This document shows positions 60,721 through 64,000 of a DNA stretch of 64,000 nucleotides, one piece after another. The stretch is from a virus. Location of the stretch: positions 1 through 64,000 of IMG/VR virus record IMGVR_UViG_3300032235_000911; one strand, written 5' to 3'. The translations under genes were made by a program, and so were the position numbers. The notes under the pieces are model-generated. The model was given only the letters and a program-made list of their open reading frames with translations, made no database searches and had not been told where the DNA came from. Each line of letters begins with the position of its first letter. Within the stretch, counting starts at the first letter, position 1.

Positions 60721-60892
60721 GAAATTCTTCCAATGTATATAAATTTTTGAGTGATTCGCTATACTCTTCTAACATTATAGCGAATTCCTTACGAACTTCA
60801 GCATCATACCAGAAACGCAGAAGTAGTTTACGAATATACCATATAAATAGGATATTTACAGAGAAAGATAAGACTAACAGTAAATAAATCAT
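60365..60892 (-). CDS. Membrane-anchored protein with acidic C-terminal tail, overlapping the sigma gene
   Basis: A 175-residue protein. An N-terminal membrane helix (MIYLLLVLSFSVNILFIWYI) is followed by a helical cytoplasmic part (FAIMLEEYSESLKNLYTLEE) and an acidic, Gln/Gly-rich tail (ADSEEDSEEDGETEGYVDE). The N-terminal 60-70 residues look like a conserved small phage protein. The tail occupies the same 356 nt as the sigma factor's Lys-rich N-terminus in another frame. In this frame Glu is nearly always GAA and Gln mostly CAA, which is ordinary for the genome. The start overlaps the upstream zinc-ribbon gene's stop (ATGA). Confidence 0.66.
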   Translation of the reverse strand: MIYLLLVLSFSVNILFIWYIRKLLLRFWYDAEVRKEFAIMLEEYSESLKNLYTLEEFHGEESIKRAIQETNFVIEAAQEFAKGVTIQEEGSQGQTQDETGLEANSIYQGKAQVQSKIKAQFEGYADSEEDSEEDGETEGYVDEAQGASTKGVIRLPEGQKVSQEAGRYRRVVPTG

Positions 60893-61140
60893 GGGGTATA
60901 GTCCTTTCGACTACTTTGCTTGTCCGCTTCCAATACTTCGCGGCTTTCTTCTATGAACTTTTCTACCCTTTGACCAGCAGAAGTTTCTTTTTTAGTATCT
61001 TCTCGCCAGTTGAGAGTAGGAATAACCTTTGAAACTTCAATGGATTGGCAGCGTGGGCATGGACCGCCCGCTTCCTCTGCGCCATGAAAGGTCTTGTACG
61101 AGCCTTTGCATGGCTTACAGTAATACTCATAGAAAGGCAC
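60889..61140 (-). CDS. FmdB-type zinc-ribbon protein
   Basis: An 83-residue protein opening MPFYEYYCKPCKGSYKTFHG and continuing with CPRCQS, the standard FmdB/CxxC-CxxC zinc ribbon start. A polar helical tail follows (GQRVEKFIEESREVLEADKQ). Such proteins are thought to be nucleic-acid-binding or regulatory adapters; in phages of this type they often lie near late regulators. Here it is coupled to the membrane protein gene and lies just upstream of the sigma factor. Confidence 0.75.
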   Translation of the reverse strand: MPFYEYYCKPCKGSYKTFHGAEEAGGPCPRCQSIEVSKVIPTLNWREDTKKETSAGQRVEKFIEESREVLEADKQSSRKDYTP

Positions 61141-61143
61141 CGG

Positions 61144-61326
61144 TTACTCCGTTACAAACTTTGGTGGCTGCATTGCGATACTGGTTGGTGGATTTGCGAC
61201 ATAGAGATCGTCGCCTTCAACCTTGAAGTCAAATCCCTTGAGGGTTGGTACAATATCGCTCTGTTCCATAAGTGACTTCTGGAGTGCGATCATAATCGCA
61301 CTAAGTGCCTGATTGCTCAATGTCAT
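61144..61326 (-). CDS. Short conserved-type protein [11 protein letters not shown]...
   Basis: A 60-residue protein ([20 protein letters not shown], then [27 protein letters not shown]) with one helix and a beta hairpin. I do not recognise a named domain. Its start overlaps the HNH gene by 26 nt. An 11-codon relic with nearly the same N-terminal peptide lies on the other side of the HNH gene (61934-61969), which indicates that the HNH gene entered at this locus. It lies 3 nt upstream of the FmdB-type gene. Confidence 0.7.
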   Translation of the reverse strand: MTLSNQALSAIMIALQKSLMEQSDIVPTLKGFDFKVEGDDLYVANPPTSIAMQPPKFVTE

Positions 61327-61876
61327 TTGTTTTATCCTTTTTGTATAGTTGTAAAATTTCTTCTGCCCATTCTATTAAATCTTCTACTCTTTGGCCTTTT
61401 GGTTGCTTTGTAGACCATAATTCTAAATTTTCTATTCTGTTATCACTTCTAACACCGTTGATATGATGTACATTTTCATGTGGTAAAAGATATCTTCCAA
61501 TCTTTTTTTCCATAACGAGCCTGTGTTCAGCAACATAACCTTTTTTTTGCTTATATGGATGGTCGTCGACACCGATTAAAATATACCCAGCATGAGTCAT
61601 GTATGCATGCTTTGGGTTCCTCCTCCTCTTACGACAATTTAAACGTCCAGAGCAGGAGTAGCATCTTGTCGACGCTCTTGCTATCTTTTTTCCACACCCT
61701 CCTGCGCAGTCTTTATCTTTTATTCTTGCCGTTTTAACTTTTTGTTCTGCTGGTTTACTTTTTCTTTTACCAGAGCAGTATACACATATTTTTGATTTTC
61801 TTACTATTTTTCTTCCACATCCATCTTCGCAATCTTTATCTTTTTTATTCGCGAATCTTGGCAACTTTCGTTTCAT
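61301..61876 (-). CDS. HNH homing-type endonuclease with duplicated zinc fingers
   Basis: A 191-residue protein from ATG 61876, which has AAAGGAG 7 nt upstream; an earlier start has no such signal. The N-terminus holds two copies of a Cys4 finger: [20 protein letters not shown] with CVYC, then [20 protein letters not shown] with CYSC. The catalytic HNH domain follows: [38 protein letters not shown], then a C-terminal helix. Such enzymes are usually free-standing mobile genes that cut relatives lacking them. The 3' end runs into the first codons of the short gene at 61144. It is probably active, as the His-His and Asn residues of the motif are present. Confidence 0.86.
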   Translation of the reverse strand: MKRKLPRFANKKDKDCEDGCGRKIVRKSKICVYCSGKRKSKPAEQKVKTARIKDKDCAGGCGKKIARASTRCYSCSGRLNCRKRRRNPKHAYMTHAGYILIGVDDHPYKQKKGYVAEHRLVMEKKIGRYLLPHENVHHINGVRSDNRIENLELWSTKQPKGQRVEDLIEWAEEILQLYKKDKTNDIEQSGT

Positions 61877-61933
61877 TTTGTTATCTCCTTTAATTAAATA
61901 GAAAGAGCATAACAAAAAGACTCATTATTTTCA

Positions 61934-61969
61934 CTAAATTGCTGATAGTGCTTGGTCTGATAGTGTCAT
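61934..61969 (-). pseudogene. 11-codon relic of the short gene displaced by the HNH insertion
   Basis: ATG 61969 opens MTLSDQALSAI and then meets TAG at 61934-61936. It differs from the first 11 residues of the intact gene (61144-61326) by one amino acid (D for N), but by most synonymous positions. It keeps a strong AGGAGAA signal inside the methyltransferase 3' end. The simplest reading is that it is the original 5' end, cut off when the HNH gene arrived together with a donor copy of the same start. Confidence 0.65.
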
Positions 61970-61970
61970 T

Positions 61971-62525
61971 TTATTCTCCTTTTTTACATACTATTTTTAG
62001 TATTGCATTTTTTGCTGGGTATGGGTTTCTGTCATCATTGATTCTTGAAATATCACAAAAGCCATTTTTCTCTAAAAGATCTTTTAAGCTACTAAAGTTA
62101 AATCCATTTACGTGTCCCATACCTTTAACTTTGTACTCACTTTGGTTATGAAAACCGCCAAAAACATAAGACATTGCATTTTTCCAAGGATCATCTGTAG
62201 GGTTTAACCAGCCTACATTTGCATGTTGCAACCAATCTCCTTTAATAATTCTCTCTGCAACCCATTGAATATCGGGTACTGTAATTTCTAATACTGCATT
62301 TTTTTTTAAAATGCGCTTGACCTCAGTTAAAACACGATCGAGGTCAAATATATAAATATGTTCTAAGACATCCCCCATATAAGCTTTACTAAAGGTTTCA
62401 CTAACAAAAGGGTAAGGAGTTTCTAATAAATCGTGAACGCAATTCACTCCTTCCCAAGAATTAATATCCATTCTGATATCAGCATCAGATTTTGGAGAAG
62501 GCCCAGAGCCTATATCAATTATCAT
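61971..62525 (-). CDS. SAM-dependent methyltransferase (Methyltransf_11-like)
   Basis: A 184-residue class I methyltransferase. Motif I is MIIDIGSGPSPKSDADIRMD, a later strand is FSKAYMGDVLEHIYIFDLDR (with the DVLEH motif typical of small-molecule or sugar methylases), and RILKKNAVLEITVPDI follows. The C-terminal part (FNFSSLKDLLEKNGFCDISR) is usual for this group. It sits after the GT4 gene, so it probably methylates a glycan or a nucleotide-sugar product. The short N-terminus before motif I is acceptable. SD: AAAGGATG upstream of 62525. Confidence 0.8.
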   Translation of the reverse strand: MIIDIGSGPSPKSDADIRMDINSWEGVNCVHDLLETPYPFVSETFSKAYMGDVLEHIYIFDLDRVLTEVKRILKKNAVLEITVPDIQWVAERIIKGDWLQHANVGWLNPTDDPWKNAMSYVFGGFHNQSEYKVKGMGHVNGFNFSSLKDLLEKNGFCDISRINDDRNPYPAKNAILKIVCKKGE

Positions 62526-62578
62526 TTATTTTCATCCTTTAATTGCTGAATTGTCATAAAATCATTTTTGCTTAACAT
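62522..62578 (-). CDS. 18-codon coupling ORF (weak)
   Basis: ATG 62578 lies inside the last codons of the GT4 gene, and the ORF MLSKNDFMTIQQLKDENK ends with a TGA that overlaps the methyltransferase ATG (ATGA). It may be only a coupling leader that keeps ribosomes moving, or a relic of a gene once present here. Confidence 0.25.
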   Translation of the reverse strand: MLSKNDFMTIQQLKDENK

Positions 62579-63525
62579 ATTAACTCCAATATTTTTTCAA
62601 CAGCAAAGCTTGTAGTATAATAATTTAACACAAACTGTTTGGCCTTTTCAACTTTATCTTCGTCTCTGTCAAAGTGATATATTAGTTTCATTAATTCTTG
62701 TCTTGTTGTATAAGTTTGCCCATAATTTTTCATTTCTTTTGCGCCAGCAATCTCTCTAGAAATCCAGGGAGTCTTATTTAAGACTGCTTCTAATAGAACA
62801 AGACCAAAGCCTTCATGAGTAGAATTCATTATATATAAATCAGCTTCAAAAATAGCATTTAATACCTCTTGACGATCTTCTAATAAAATTGAACGAATTT
62901 TATTTGTATTTTTTGGCATCAAATCAGAATTTTGATATCCCGTTAAAACAAGCGTTGTATCCTTAATAGGTACTCGTAAATATAGTTCACATAATTCTTC
63001 CATACCTTTATGTGGCCAAAAACCACCAGAGCTAAGAAACATTTTAGGAGTATTAATACCGTATTTTTTTTTAAATCCAGATACTCCTACCGATATTTTT
63101 GGATTTATAGATATTGGTATATGTTTAGCTTTATTATATACATTATATTTTTCAACATGTTTCCAGTCTGCTTCAGTACAACATCCAATATATTTAACAT
63201 CATGTAGAGCTTTAATGCAGACATCTGAATCAGAAGGTAGAATTATTAAATATAATATTGGACTTTTTATATTTTTAGCATTTGACAGAACAAAATTTTG
63301 AATAGCTACATCGCCACCATGAACTACGATTAAATCAAAAGATTCTTTTAAAATTGACACATCTGAGGTAACTTTTACACTATTTAAGTTACCATTATGT
63401 AAGCCAGTAAAAACAGTTACATCGTTGCCTTGCGCTACTGTTTCTTCTGCTAAATCTCTAATATGATTTTCGCTACCGCCAGGATAAGGTGCATATCGAT
63501 GCACAACATATAATATTTTCTTCAT
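62572..63525 (-). CDS. Glycosyltransferase family 4
   Basis: A 317-residue GT-B fold protein. The N-terminal domain has MKKILYVVHRYAPYPGGSEN and HIRDLAEETVAQGNDVTVFT, the classic GT4 acceptor-side start. The C-terminal domain has MFLSSGGFWPHKGMEELCEL and ADLYIMNSTHEGFGLVLLEA, the EGFGLVLLEA donor-nucleotide signature with its two Glu residues. It transfers a sugar from a nucleotide donor. Together with the flanking glycosyltransferase-like and methyltransferase genes it suggests modification of the phage's own virion or of host surface sugar. It is somewhat short for GT4 but has both domains. Confidence 0.85.
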   Translation of the reverse strand: MKKILYVVHRYAPYPGGSENHIRDLAEETVAQGNDVTVFTGLHNGNLNSVKVTSDVSILKESFDLIVVHGGDVAIQNFVLSNAKNIKSPILYLIILPSDSDVCIKALHDVKYIGCCTEADWKHVEKYNVYNKAKHIPISINPKISVGVSGFKKKYGINTPKMFLSSGGFWPHKGMEELCELYLRVPIKDTTLVLTGYQNSDLMPKNTNKIRSILLEDRQEVLNAIFEADLYIMNSTHEGFGLVLLEAVLNKTPWISREIAGAKEMKNYGQTYTTRQELMKLIYHFDRDEDKVEKAKQFVLNYYTTSFAVEKILELIC

Positions 63526-63526
63526 A

Positions 63527-64000
63527 TTATTTTTCTAAATTATTTTTTAAAATAGGAACTCTATTATACTGATGAACTATGAAAAATTCATCAGTATTTT
63601 GATTTAAAACTCTATCTGATATTATTTTTGGTTGTGGCTCTAAAATATATTTAGAAAAATTAAATGGCGAAACTTCCATTTTTGTTGGATCTAATGTTGT
63701 ACCGCACTGGCAGCACCAACCTGATGCGAAATCAGCAAAAAAAACCTCTTCTTTATAAGCAGTTTGTATCAAGAAGTTAAATGCAGCCTGATCCGGTGCA
63801 AAATATTTGTGTTCAACGCACATAGAAAAAATGTTCATGCATAAATCTTGTATGCGATTTTTTTCTCCGGCAAACGAACCAGCATTATAGCTTGGTTTAT
63901 CTTTTATAAAGTCAAAAAAATAACCAAAAGATTGTTTAAAATCATTTTCTGCCCATTTTTCATCTTTATATTTTATACATTCACTACCTGCTACTATTTT
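63527..64000 (-). CDS. Glycosyltransferase-like protein, 5' end cut by window edge
   Basis: The frame ending at 63527 stays open to base 64000 (157 codons visible; the first complete codon is at the window edge). The translation includes KPSYNAGSFAGEKNRIQDLC, YFAPDQAAFNFLIQTAY, an SGWCCQCGT stretch, and the end FFIVHQYNRVPILKNNLEK. The NAGxxAG, DQAAFN and HQYxRxP pattern is what I recall from GT-A type sugar transferases. An internal ATG at 63838 would give only 103 residues and lacks this context. It is followed 1 nt later by the GT4 gene. The assignment is tentative. Confidence 0.5.
   Translation of the reverse strand, partial: KIVAGSECIKYKDEKWAENDFKQSFGYFFDFIKDKPSYNAGSFAGEKNRIQDLCMNIFSMCVEHKYFAPDQAAFNFLIQTAYKEEVFFADFASGWCCQCGTTLDPTKMEVSPFNFSKYILEPQPKIISDRVLNQNTDEFFIVHQYNRVPILKNNLEK

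Overview
The window looks like the late-gene half of a large T4-like (contractile-tailed, Caudoviricetes) phage genome, probably environmental or metagenomic. The call rests on a gp20-like portal, a gp17-like large terminase, a fused gp47/gp46-type nuclease-ATPase, a DnaG-like primase, a RuvC-like resolvase, GPW_gp25 and gp6/J-type baseplate wedge proteins, and a gp55-like late sigma factor. By eye the DNA is AT-rich, and every convincing gene lies on the minus strand, so transcription runs from high to low coordinates. No tRNA, rRNA, CRISPR array or insertion sequence was recognised. Capsid, sheath, tube and tape-measure genes are not visible and presumably lie outside the window. The host cannot be named from this sequence.

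Layout in the direction of transcription. (1) 64.0-61.9 kb: a sugar-modification block with a partial glycosyltransferase-like gene, a GT4 glycosyltransferase and a SAM methyltransferase. (2) 61.9-59.4 kb: an HNH endonuclease between a truncated and an intact copy of the same short gene, then a zinc-ribbon protein, a membrane-anchored acidic protein, the gp55-like sigma factor (overlapping the acidic gene by 356 nt) and a small protein that may be the small terminase. (3) 59.4-47.5 kb: baseplate and tail-tip genes, including an SGNH hydrolase, a tail lysozyme, a spike/hub-like protein, a 1860-residue protein, gp25-like and gp6/J-like wedge proteins. (4) 47.5-29.4 kb: structural genes including a 2032-residue protein, LamG-like domains, two paralogous structural families and a gp15-like tail terminator. 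(5) 29.4-11.1 kb: about a dozen fibre or adhesin-like proteins, Ser/Gly/Thr/Ala-rich, sharing shuffled modules and including autotransporter-type beta-strand repeats. (6) 11.1-6.2 kb: RuvC, primase and the SbcD-SbcC fusion. (7) 6.2-3.5 kb: two small membrane coiled-coil proteins (possible spanins), a small zinc-binding protein and two unknowns. (8) 3.5-0 kb: large terminase and portal.

The genes of regions 3 and 4 are tightly coupled: many stop codons overlap the next start as TAATG or ATGA. Terminator-like hairpins sit at a few junctions (9.4, 12.3, 31.7 and 25.1 kb, and weakly 19.6 kb). No stretch above about 110 bases lacks a gene.

The observations most worth a second look are the 356-nt same-strand overlap that would give the sigma factor an H1-like, AT-hook-bearing N-terminus; the HNH gene bounded by an 11-codon relic of the gene it precedes; the SGNH hydrolase placed with the tail lysozyme; and module shuffling across the fibre genes. 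I did not find a system I can firmly call wholly new.
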